From Chlorobiota bacterium (GTDB lineage: Bacteria; Bacteroidota; Bacteroidia; Bacteroidales; F082), in contig JAUXBM010000038.1 in the NCBI GenBank assembly GCA_030619415.1, positions 1-10,303 on the forward strand: a DNA stretch of 10,303 nt, read 5' to 3'. The notes under the pieces were generated by a model that saw nothing but the letters and a program-made list of their open reading frames with translations, had not been told where the DNA came from and did not search any database. Every line of letters begins with the position of its first letter. Within the stretch, counting starts at the first letter, position 1. A program made the translations under genes and the position numbers. This document shows positions 1-5,844 of the stretch, in pieces.

Positions 1-665
1 GTCTCTTTCAACTCATCCGACATGAATGAGGCTCCTTTTGCACCTTTGATCAGGATAAAATAAGTAATTGCCGTAATGGCTATTCCCCCCCAGACTGCAC
101 CAAAATACTTCAGGTTCTTTTCATACTTAAACGTAAGGAATAAGCGTGTAACGTATTGCACAAATGCACCCACAAGGAATGCGATGGCAACAGAGAGCAG
201 AATACCTGAAATAATGGCAAGCGCCATACTGGAGTTGATGTAGTGCGAAATTGAAAGGGCATCAGGGTCGGTGTAGGTCTTTATAATCGACATACCCACT
301 GCCGCCCCGAGCAATTCAAATACAATGGAAACCGTGGTGGATGTTGGCATTCCAAAAGTATTAAATGCATCCAACAATAAAATATCAGTAATCATCACGG
401 CCAGGAATATCACCATGATCTCATTAAAATAGAAGTATTGCGGATGGAATATTCCTTTCCGGGCTACCTCCATCATTCCACTCGAAAATGTAGCTCCAAC
501 TAAAATTCCAACCGAAGCAATAATCATAATTACCTTAAACGGGGCAACTTTTGATCCGATTGCTGAATTAAGAAAATTCACGGCATCATTACTTACACCC
601 ACTACAAGATCAGAGGCTGCAAGTAAAATCAGCACGATTACAAAAATTAAATAAATGGTTTCCAC
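1..665 (-). CDS. pit: PiT-family inorganic phosphate transporter, N-terminal part (runs off the left edge)
   Basis: This is an inner-membrane phosphate permease of the PiT type, a proton- or cation-coupled importer. I translated 221 codons; the C-terminus lies outside the window. The N-terminus is a hydrophobic segment followed by the family signature GVSNDAVNFLNSAIGSK (about residues 23-39). A second signature, FGMPTSTTVSIVFELLGAAVG, lies near residues 106-126. Both correspond to the repeated GANDVAN and PVSTTHA-type motifs of PiT proteins. Several further hydrophobic segments follow. The start is GTG at 665: the frame has a stop at 684-686, there is no ATG between them, and the resulting METIYLIF-like N-terminus matches what I recall of Bacteroidota homologues. 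There is no Shine-Dalgarno sequence. The gene is divergent from aroK and has a Pho-box-like repeat upstream. Family assignment is secure; phosphate as substrate is inferred from the family. Confidence 0.93.
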   Translation of the reverse strand, partial: METIYLIFVIVLILLAASDLVVGVSNDAVNFLNSAIGSKVAPFKVIMIIASVGILVGATFSSGMMEVARKGIFHPQYFYFNEIMVIFLAVMITDILLLDAFNTFGMPTSTTVSIVFELLGAAVGMSIIKTYTDPDALSISHYINSSMALAIISGILLSVAIAFLVGAFVQYVTRLFLTFKYEKNLKYFGAVWGGIAITAITYFILIKGAKGASFMSDELKE

Positions 666-702
666 TGTTTTATAGTTTTTAAATTAATGTCACAAAAAAA
701 CT

Positions 703-731
703 CAAAGTCTGAACTGATCAACGCATCCCAA
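703..731 (-). promoter_or_regulatory. Candidate promoter of the PiT gene
   Basis: On the minus strand a TTG at 731-729 is followed after 18 bases by AGACTTTG at 710-703. This resembles the Bacteroidota pair TTG / TAnnTTTG (spacing about 19), although the first two bases of the -7 box do not match. Transcription would begin near 697, giving a leader of about 30 nt before the GTG. The Pho-box-like repeat abuts the -33 element directly, which strengthens the call. Imperfect match, so moderate to low confidence. Confidence 0.35.
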
Positions 732-749
732 TGTTAAGAAATTGTTAAG
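732..749 (-). promoter_or_regulatory. Pho-box-like direct repeat upstream of the PiT gene
   Basis: On the minus strand the heptamer CTTAACA occurs twice exactly, at 749-743 and 738-732, separated by 4 bases, an 11-bp period. Known PhoB boxes of enterobacteria are two 7-bp direct repeats with 4 bp between them. Known PhoP boxes of Bacillus are TT(A/T/C)ACA repeats about 5 bp apart, and CTTAACA contains TTAACA. The element lies immediately upstream of the putative -33 element of a phosphate transporter, where an activator would bind. Control by a PhoB-like response regulator is inferred; no regulator gene is in the window. Confidence 0.45.
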
Positions 750-841
750 TAATTGGGTCATATTAAACCGTGGGTCAATTCTCAAATCTGATGTGATTGA
801 ACAACACGCTTTCCTGTTTATTTTCATTTTATTCGATCAGT

Positions 842-849
842 TAGCTTTG
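842..849 (+). promoter_or_regulatory. Candidate -7 promoter element for the aroK unit
   Basis: TAGCTTTG matches the Bacteroidota -7 consensus TAnnTTTG exactly. No good TTG is found at the expected -33 spacing. A start near 856 would leave 186 nt before the aroK ATG, unusually long unless the small ORF at 881-1036 is translated from this transcript. Confidence 0.4.
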
Positions 850-880
850 TTGGAAAGTATAGTTATATATTAATGGTAAA

Positions 881-1036
881 TTGCATCCGATATTTTTTCT
901 GGAATCGATAAAAGTAGAAAATAAATTGAGAACTTACCGTGAACATTTCAATGAAATCAAACTGCATTTTCAACAAAGTGTTGATAACCCTTTATCCGTC
1001 TTTTACTATTTTATCAATATCTTCGTCAGGCAATAG
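881..1036 (+). CDS. Possible small protein of 51 residues upstream of aroK
   Basis: An open frame runs from a stop at 860-862 to TAG at 1034-1036 with no ATG; the best start is TTG at 881. It would encode a 51-residue, mixed hydrophobic and charged peptide. The centre is helix-like and rich in Lys, Glu, His and Gln (residues 10-33); the end is aromatic and hydrophobic (VFYYFINIFVR, residues 40-50). I do not recognise it. It begins about 25 nt after the likely transcription start and ends 5 nt before the aroK ATG, the spacing expected of a translated operon member. It could instead be untranslated leader or a decayed gene. The non-ATG start and lack of family recognition keep confidence low. 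Confidence 0.3.
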   Translation: MHPIFFLESIKVENKLRTYREHFNEIKLHFQQSVDNPLSVFYYFINIFVRQ

Positions 1037-1041
1037 AAACT

Positions 1042-1548
1042 ATGGGTATGTCGAGGGTTTATCTGGTCGGTTTTATGGGTGTGGGGAAAAGCACGCTAGG
1101 CAGGCAACTTGCAACTAAACTAGGTTATGAATTCCTTGATCTTGACAAAGCTTTCGAGGCAAAGTACAAGGTAAGCATCAACGATTTTTTTAAGAAATAC
1201 GGAGAGGAACTGTTTCGGAAACTTGAAAATGAAGTACTGGTCAGTACCTTCAGTATGGAAAAGGTTGTGATTTCTACAGGTGGCGGAACAGTCTGTCATT
1301 TTAATGCCATCCAACAAATGAACAACAATGGCACCACCATTTATCTTGAGATGACAGAAGCCGCCATCGTTAACAGGCTTCAAAATGCAAAACGAAAACG
1401 TCCGTTGGTCGTTAACAAAAGTGAATCAGAGTTGCTTGACATTGTCAAAGTCAAATTAAAGGAACGGGTGCCGTTTTACCAACAGGCCTCGTACAATGTT
1501 AACGCGATGCATATCACTATTGACGAACTGGCAAAAATCATTCATTGA
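1042..1548 (+). CDS. aroK: Shikimate kinase
   Basis: This cytoplasmic enzyme phosphorylates shikimate with ATP to shikimate 3-phosphate, the fifth step of the chorismate pathway. The 168 residues match the usual family length. A Walker A loop GFMGVGKST spans residues 10-18 with Lys16. The shikimate-binding acidic pair is Asp33/Asp35, followed by Arg59 and Glu62 (FRKLE) and the Gly-rich GGG at 80-82. The LID region holds Arg120-Pro-Leu, and Arg142 lies in ERVPFY near the end. ATG 1042 is used; ATG 1048, giving MSRVYLVG, is an equally plausible start because neither has a strong ribosome site. The aldolase-fold gene begins 7 nt after the stop, so the two are probably cotranscribed. Confidence 0.95.
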   Translation: MGMSRVYLVGFMGVGKSTLGRQLATKLGYEFLDLDKAFEAKYKVSINDFFKKYGEELFRKLENEVLVSTFSMEKVVISTGGGTVCHFNAIQQMNNNGTTIYLEMTEAAIVNRLQNAKRKRPLVVNKSESELLDIVKVKLKERVPFYQQASYNVNAMHITIDELAKIIH

Positions 1549-1555
1549 ATTAATT

Positions 1556-2152
1556 ATGTCGTACGAAGGGGTAAAATACCAAATAATAATCAGGGACCGT
1601 TCACTTCCTGCTGATGCCCGAATTGAGGCGTTGAGAAAATGGTGCCAGATTTTTCACGAAAAAGACCTTGCTCCATTATATCCCGGCGGAACTCACGGCA
1701 ATATGAGTTTCAGGTTGGAACCGGGAAAACCGGGAATTGTAATCACCGCTGCGAGCAGTAGCTTTGCCGAACCCCTGTCAGATGATTCATTTTTTACCAT
1801 TTGGGATGTTGATTTTGAGAACAACTTAGTTATTGCTTCCGGCGAAAATAACAGAGAGCCCTCTTCCGAAACCTTGCTCCATTTTTCCATTTATCAAGCA
1901 CGTCCTGACGTACAAGCCATCCTTCACGGGCATTGTGTTTCGATCAGTAATTATTCGGGACAAATGAATATTCCTACAACCTCTGAGTTTGTTGAATCAG
2001 GAACGATGAAGATTGTTAAGAGTGTACTGGAAGTACTGGGCAATCATTCCTTTATCGAAATCAAAGATCATGGATTTATATCGATGGGAAAGACGATTGA
2101 GGATGCTGGGGAGTTGGCGATGGGGATGTTGGGGAGAAGCGCTATCATATAG
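1556..2152 (+). CDS. Class II aldolase/adducin-fold protein, substrate unknown
   Basis: A 198-residue protein of the zinc-dependent class II aldolase/adducin family, which includes fuculose-phosphate and rhamnulose-phosphate aldolases, ribulose-phosphate epimerase AraD and methylthioribulose-phosphate dehydratase. Visible landmarks are GGTHGNMS (residues 44-51, phosphate-loop type), Glu105 in PSSET (the catalytic or metal-proximal Glu position), His124 and His126 in HGH, and His172 in KDHG, the usual set of zinc ligands. The core active site therefore looks intact. The start is ATG 1556, 7 nt after the aroK stop; an in-frame ATG at 1496 would overlap aroK by 53 nt and add 20 residues with no family resemblance. 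Which sugar phosphate it uses cannot be told from sequence, and its pairing with aroK does not define one. No terminator was seen in the 63 bp that follow. Confidence 0.85.
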   Translation: MSYEGVKYQIIIRDRSLPADARIEALRKWCQIFHEKDLAPLYPGGTHGNMSFRLEPGKPGIVITAASSSFAEPLSDDSFFTIWDVDFENNLVIASGENNREPSSETLLHFSIYQARPDVQAILHGHCVSISNYSGQMNIPTTSEFVESGTMKIVKSVLEVLGNHSFIEIKDHGFISMGKTIEDAGELAMGMLGRSAII

Positions 2153-2215
2153 CAAATTGATTATTCAGACTGTCCAATTTATTGGTAGGCTTCGGATTTA
2201 TTAATATCATCTAAT

Positions 2216-3925
2216 TTAATTCATATATTTCGAAAACAATGTCCATCCCTCAGCCCAATTTCCGTCAGGATTGAATGCGCCTTTATAATTTACATGTTGG
2301 AACCATCCGTCGCCTGGATAGGCTGCAAGATTATCAGAAACATTTTTCGATGGAATAACATCAAATGTCAAGCCATTCAGGGTAAACCCCGGGTCGGTAA
2401 TTTCGTTGCCGGCCTGCGTAAAATAGGATGATAAGTTTTCGTTTGCATCATTTTTTTCCTGTTCGCTTACCCCGTCACCGGCTGAAACCTCCAGCCACGG
2501 TTGGTGAGAAATCAAATAAAAAATGTTGTTTTTTAAGGTAAGTTCTCCACTCTGAAATCGGGTATAACTACATTCACCGGTCAGCAGTTCAATATCAACA
2601 CCAAAAGCCTGTTGATAAAAAATGGAATTGGCAAAATGCCCGCCTGCATTGTCCTGAAAAGTCATCATTCTTCTGCTCGCCCCCGGAGGCAAACCGACAT
2701 AAGTTGTATTGTAAATAACCGGAATGGCATAAGGTGTTCCCCCCGTAACCGGATCATCTCCTCCATCATTTTCTCCCAGCCTGTCGCCCCTGTTAAACCC
2801 CTGAACCGCCACCCAAAACTGGCCTTTCCCGTGATAGCCCTGGTCATAGTCATAGGAGTCGTCGCCACAAAAAGCAACAACGATATTTTTTAATTGGGCG
2901 GCACCCCCAAATACTTCGATGCCATCATCTTTATTGGCAAATACCTCAACAAATTCGATAAGTGTTTTGCTGCCTATGCCACCAAGTGTCAGCCCGTTGA
3001 TTTCATTTCCTTCGCCAATATCAGTACCTCCATGACGGATGGAGACGTAGCGAAAAACCCCGGAATCATCTTCATCATCTGCACCGCCGTAAACACCTCG
3101 CTGCTCCGAAACAGGGATTCCCTCAATTTGTTGTTCCCCGGGGACCGTGTTTAACTTTCCGTAACCCAGGATGATTACCCCACCCCAAAGTCCTGTTTCA
3201 AGATCAGAAACCGACCCGTTCAGGTCATCGGCTTCGGCTGTAAATATAATCGGGTGTTCAGCAGTGCCTTCAGCCTGAATCTTCCCGCCTCTCGCAACAA
3301 TAAGCGCAGAAGCATGCTCACCCTGCCCTGCTTTAGCTTTAATAATTGTTCCTGCTTCAATGGTAAGTGTTTGCCCCTCATTCACAAATACAAAACCATC
3401 AAGGATGTAAATGTTATTGGCAGACCATGTAGCAGTACCTGTTCCGTTCCCATCATCCTTAATTGTTATAATATCATGGACGACACCCGCAGTTGATATT
3501 GACTTTGAATCAGTAGCAAGCATGGCCCGGCCATCCTTATTGAAAATACTTGCCCCATCTTTCGGCATTACGCTAACAATTTCTTCTCCATTGGCCTCAC
3601 CATCAAAAACCACCCTGATAGTTGCACTTTTTTGGCCGGCAGTTTGGGTTACCACATAATTGACCAGGCTTGCAATCCCCCCGGTACTGCTGACCCTAAA
3701 ACTTTCGTCGTTAAGATCGCCGCTATGATTTGCAAAACGAAAAACTCCCTGGTTAAATCCAACGGTAACATCAAATGTTAAACCCTGTCCGGTGATCGAA
3801 ATACTTGTCATTTCCGGAAGGGAGGGATCAGGTTCAGCATTGTTTTTATCACATGAACCTATGCCCAATACAAATCCAAATAGGAGGAGTTGCAGCAATA
3901 TAAGTGTTGACGGCTTTATCTGCAT
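2216..3925 (-). CDS. Predicted lipoprotein with Ig-like and parallel beta-helix regions
   Basis: A 569-residue exported protein. The first 24 residues are a hydrophobic signal ending in the lipobox-like IGS-Cys25, so it is probably a lipoprotein of the outer membrane or cell surface. Residues about 38-147 look like a bacterial Ig-like (SbsA-type) domain: alternating strands, a NQGVF segment and an IFNKDGR turn. From about residue 165 the sequence becomes Gly/Asn-rich short strands (for example WGGVIILGYGKLN, IEFVEVFANKDDGIEVFGG, LKNIVVAFCGDDSYDYDQG), the pattern of a right-handed parallel beta-helix. Acidic runs such as ADDEDDSG may bind calcium. There is no type IX secretion C-terminal domain; it ends FSKYMN. 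No catalytic residues are assignable; polysaccharide binding or a partner role at the surface is only a guess. No TonB receptor is adjacent. Homologues are sometimes labelled 'multidrug transporter', which the sequence does not support. Confidence 0.8.
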   Translation of the reverse strand: MQIKPSTLILLQLLLFGFVLGIGSCDKNNAEPDPSLPEMTSISITGQGLTFDVTVGFNQGVFRFANHSGDLNDESFRVSSTGGIASLVNYVVTQTAGQKSATIRVVFDGEANGEEIVSVMPKDGASIFNKDGRAMLATDSKSISTAGVVHDIITIKDDGNGTGTATWSANNIYILDGFVFVNEGQTLTIEAGTIIKAKAGQGEHASALIVARGGKIQAEGTAEHPIIFTAEADDLNGSVSDLETGLWGGVIILGYGKLNTVPGEQQIEGIPVSEQRGVYGGADDEDDSGVFRYVSIRHGGTDIGEGNEINGLTLGGIGSKTLIEFVEVFANKDDGIEVFGGAAQLKNIVVAFCGDDSYDYDQGYHGKGQFWVAVQGFNRGDRLGENDGGDDPVTGGTPYAIPVIYNTTYVGLPPGASRRMMTFQDNAGGHFANSIFYQQAFGVDIELLTGECSYTRFQSGELTLKNNIFYLISHQPWLEVSAGDGVSEQEKNDANENLSSYFTQAGNEITDPGFTLNGLTFDVIPSKNVSDNLAAYPGDGWFQHVNYKGAFNPDGNWAEGWTLFSKYMN

Positions 3926-3958
3926 TTTGTCATTCTAAAAAATTTCATCGACCTATTG

Positions 3959-3966
3959 CAAAGATA
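3959..3966 (-). promoter_or_regulatory. -7 promoter element of the lipoprotein gene
   Basis: Minus-strand TATCTTTG is an exact TAnnTTTG match. It would start transcription near 3952, about 27 nt before the ATG. A TTTTTG lies 13 bp upstream, closer than the usual -33 spacing. It sits in the 53 bp between the rlmD stop and the lipoprotein start, so the lipoprotein is probably transcribed separately. Confidence 0.5.
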
Positions 3967-3978
3967 ACACCTAATTGG

Positions 3979-5610
3979 TCAAAAATATGGTGATTGATGT
4001 ATTAAATTTAGGTTAATTATTCTACGCTTGTTCTGATAACAAATCCAATCCCAAACCATTGTGCCACTGCGTTTTTGAGTGAAACAAACTTTTCGTCGTC
4101 GCGCCGTTGCGTGAAATAAAACCTGCCCCTTTGCGTCTTCGCGTGAAATAAAACCTGCGCCGCCGCGTGACCCAACCTGCCTCCTCACCAACAGCACCAC
4201 ATTTTCAACATGGTGTGTTTGGGGGAACATATCAACAGGCTGCACTTTCTTTACATCATACTTCTCGTGAAGCAGGGCAAGATCGCGTGCCTGGGTCGCC
4301 GGGTTACAACTGACGTAAACGATCTTTTCAGGTTCAGCAACCAGAATTTGTTTTACAACATTCACGTGCATACCTGCCCGGGGCGGATCGGTGATGATCA
4401 CATCCGGTTTTCCATGTTTTTCAAAAAATGATTCATCTAAAACTTTAGCCAGATCACCGGCATAAAAATCCACATTTTCAATACTATTCAGTGCCGCATT
4501 TTCGAAGGCATCTTTTACTGCATCTTCCACATACTCAATACCGATTACTTTTTTCGCACAACGCGCGATGAAATTTGCGATAGTCCCCGTTCCTGTATAA
4601 AGATCATAAACCAACTCATTGCCCTGAAAATCTGCAAAATCAAATGCAGTTTTATAAAGCTTGTAAGCCTGCTCGGAATTTGTCTGGTAAAATGATATTG
4701 GGCCGATTTTAAATTTTAAAGCTGTCTGCCCTTCAATAGCGGGTGGCATTTCCTCCATGATAAATGGATGGCCGGCAAAAAGCTGAACCTCCAAATCAGT
4801 AATGGTGTCATTCTTCTTGTCATTGATCACAAACATTAAGGAGGTGATTTCAGGAAATGATTCTTTTAAAAAGTTCATCAAACCACTTATCTTTTCTGCA
4901 TCATTTTCCTTAAAAATGATTATTACCATCAGGTCTCCTGTGGTAGAAGTACGAATGATCATATTTCGCAAAAGGCCTTCCCAATTGCGTACATTGTAAA
5001 ACGTCAAGCCGTTCTTCAGCGCATATTTTTTTGTAGCCAGCCTGATCGCGTTGGAAGGGTCTTTCTGTAAATAACATTTTTCAATATCCAGTATTTTATC
5101 AAACATACCGGGCAAATGAAAACCAAGACCATTTGTATCTTCCGGCCCTCCTTCCTCTTTTGAAGGATCAAAATCGGTTAACCAACGGCGGTCAGAGAAG
5201 GTGTATTCCAACTTATTCCTATAATAAAATGTATTGTCAGAACCAATAATTTGCTGAATTTCGGGATAAGGAATTTTTGCGATTCTATCGAGACTGTCTT
5301 TTACCTGTTTTTGTTTGTAACGAAGCTGTTCCGTATAATCAAGATGCTGCCATTTGCAGCCACCGCACAATCCAAAATGGGAACATTCCGGTTCTATCCG
5401 CAAAGGAGATGCCTGTTGAATCCTCGTAATTTTTGCTTCATAAAAAGATCTCTTTTTCTTGAATACCTGAACATCCACGATGTCGCCCGGAGCAGCAAAT
5501 GGGACAAAAACCACTTTTTCATTCCAGCGGCCAACAGCCTTGCCTTCAGCGCCGGCATCAATTATCTCAAGATTTTCAATTAAAGGCAGCGGTCTTTTTC
5601 TTCGTCCCAT
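3979..5610 (-). CDS. rlmD: 23S rRNA (uracil-C5)-methyltransferase, RlmD type, with a repeat-derived C-terminal tail
   Basis: This SAM-dependent enzyme makes 5-methyluridine in 23S rRNA (U1939 in E. coli RlmD). An N-terminal TRAM RNA-binding domain spans about residues 8-65. An iron-sulfur cluster motif follows with Cys76, Cys82, Cys85 (CSHFGLCGGC) and Cys179. Then comes the methyltransferase fold with YDLYTGTGTIANF as the SAM loop, DPPRAGMH, the nucleophile Cys435 in VSCNP, and Glu469 in HHVE as the likely general base. The conserved core ends near residue 477 (NVVLLVRR). The remaining 66 residues are not family sequence: they are translated from a dispersed DNA repeat (4069-4158) and beyond, up to a TGA at 3979. 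The tail is basic and probably disordered. The family also contains RlmC/TrmA-like members, so exact target specificity is inferred. Confidence 0.92.
   Translation of the reverse strand: MGRRKRPLPLIENLEIIDAGAEGKAVGRWNEKVVFVPFAAPGDIVDVQVFKKKRSFYEAKITRIQQASPLRIEPECSHFGLCGGCKWQHLDYTEQLRYKQKQVKDSLDRIAKIPYPEIQQIIGSDNTFYYRNKLEYTFSDRRWLTDFDPSKEEGGPEDTNGLGFHLPGMFDKILDIEKCYLQKDPSNAIRLATKKYALKNGLTFYNVRNWEGLLRNMIIRTSTTGDLMVIIIFKENDAEKISGLMNFLKESFPEITSLMFVINDKKNDTITDLEVQLFAGHPFIMEEMPPAIEGQTALKFKIGPISFYQTNSEQAYKLYKTAFDFADFQGNELVYDLYTGTGTIANFIARCAKKVIGIEYVEDAVKDAFENAALNSIENVDFYAGDLAKVLDESFFEKHGKPDVIITDPPRAGMHVNVVKQILVAEPEKIVYVSCNPATQARDLALLHEKYDVKKVQPVDMFPQTHHVENVVLLVRRQVGSRGGAGFISREDAKGQVLFHATARRRKVCFTQKRSGTMVWDWICYQNKRRIINLNLIHQSPYF
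4069..4158. repeat. Tandem 32-bp dispersed-type repeat inside the rlmD 3' end
   Basis: The 18-mer GCGTGAAATAAAACCTGC occurs at 4109-4126 and exactly again at 4141-4158, a 32-bp period. A degenerate third copy (GCG-TTTTTGA-GTGAAACAAACT) starts near 4069. The variable stretches between read like TTTGCGTCTTC and CGTCGTCGCGCCGTT, resembling the widespread intergenic repeats made of GCGTxTTxGCG units seen in many bacteria. It lies within the reading frame of the rlmD tail. Confidence 0.75.
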
Positions 5611-5629
5611 CGGTTGTAAAATTGGAGGG

Positions 5630-5637
5630 CAAAAATA
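5630..5637 (-). promoter_or_regulatory. -7 promoter element of rlmD
   Basis: Minus-strand TATTTTTG matches TAnnTTTG exactly. It would start transcription near 5623, about 13 nt before the ATG, a short leader. No TTG is found at -33. The 14-bp tandem array begins only about 29 bp upstream, at the position of the upstream promoter region. Confidence 0.45.
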
Positions 5638-5665
5638 TGGTATTTAGATGAATATGAGGGAAAAC

Positions 5666-5743
5666 CAGTCGGCAGTCAACAGTCGGCAGTCAACAGTCGG
5701 CAGTCAACAGTCGGCAGTCAGTAGTCGGCAGTCAACAGTTGAC
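5666..5743. repeat. 14-bp tandem repeat array (two 7-bp halves)
   Basis: The unit CAGTCGGCAGTCAA occurs exactly at 5666-5679, 5680-5693 and 5694-5707. One-base variants follow at 5708-5721 and 5722-5735, then a partial degenerate unit CAGTTGAC to 5743. Each unit is two 7-mers of the form CAGTCRR. The copies abut without unique spacers. It lies between the porin stop and the rlmD start, directly upstream of the rlmD promoter. Confidence 0.95.
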
Positions 5744-5771
5744 ATCATATATCCAGTCATCCTGCTCCCAA

Positions 5772-5834
5772 TGCAACAACTGTAACCAATGCAACAACTG
5801 CACCAACTGCAACCATCGTACTAACTGCACCCAA
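5772..5834. repeat. 9-bp tandem repeat array beside the porin 3' end
   Basis: Seven contiguous degenerate 9-mers based on TGCAACAAC (variants TGTAACCAA, TGCACCAAC, TGCAACCAT, CGTACTAAC, TGCACCCAA). The array ends 10 bp from the porin stop codon. On the plus strand it could read as Cys-Asn-Asn repeats, but there is no credible start and the frame stops at 5835, so I treat it as non-coding. Confidence 0.85.
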
Positions 5835-5844
5835 TAAATCTCCC

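Larger units (their letters stand above)
666..1041. other. Divergent intergenic region between the PiT gene and aroK
   Basis: This 376-bp AT-rich stretch separates leftward and rightward transcription. From left to right it holds the PiT promoter candidate, the Pho-box-like repeat, a second direct repeat TGGGTCA at 754-760 and 771-777 (17-bp period, function unknown), a rightward -7 element at 842-849, and a possible small ORF ending at 1036. No RNA gene or intrinsic terminator was recognised. Confidence 0.6.

Noticed and set aside
951..1120. Short ORF from ATG 951 overlapping the start of aroK in another frame.
   Set aside because: It reads through the aroK Walker A region out of frame and looks like a shadow; the frame ending at 1036 is better supported.
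1496..1555. Upstream in-frame start for the class II aldolase gene.
   Set aside because: It overlaps aroK by 53 nt and adds 20 residues that are only the shifted translation of the aroK 3' end; ATG 1556 is well placed.
2153..2215. Terminator between the convergent aldolase and lipoprotein genes.
   Set aside because: Only a 4-bp CCAA/TTGG hairpin at 2174-2185 is visible, with no T-run, too weak to call.
4000..4017. A second 11-bp-spaced TTAA repeat upstream of the lipoprotein gene, considered as another Pho box.
   Set aside because: Only TTAA is shared between the two halves, the flanking bases do not match CTTAACA, and it lies farther from the -7 element than the PiT box.
5666..5743. CRISPR-like array.
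   Set aside because: The units are 14 bp and directly abutting with no unique spacers, and no cas genes are present.
5739..5837. Cys/Asn-rich small peptide encoded by the 9-bp array on the plus strand.
   Set aside because: There is no ATG start in that frame, and the frame is simply kept open by the 9-bp period.
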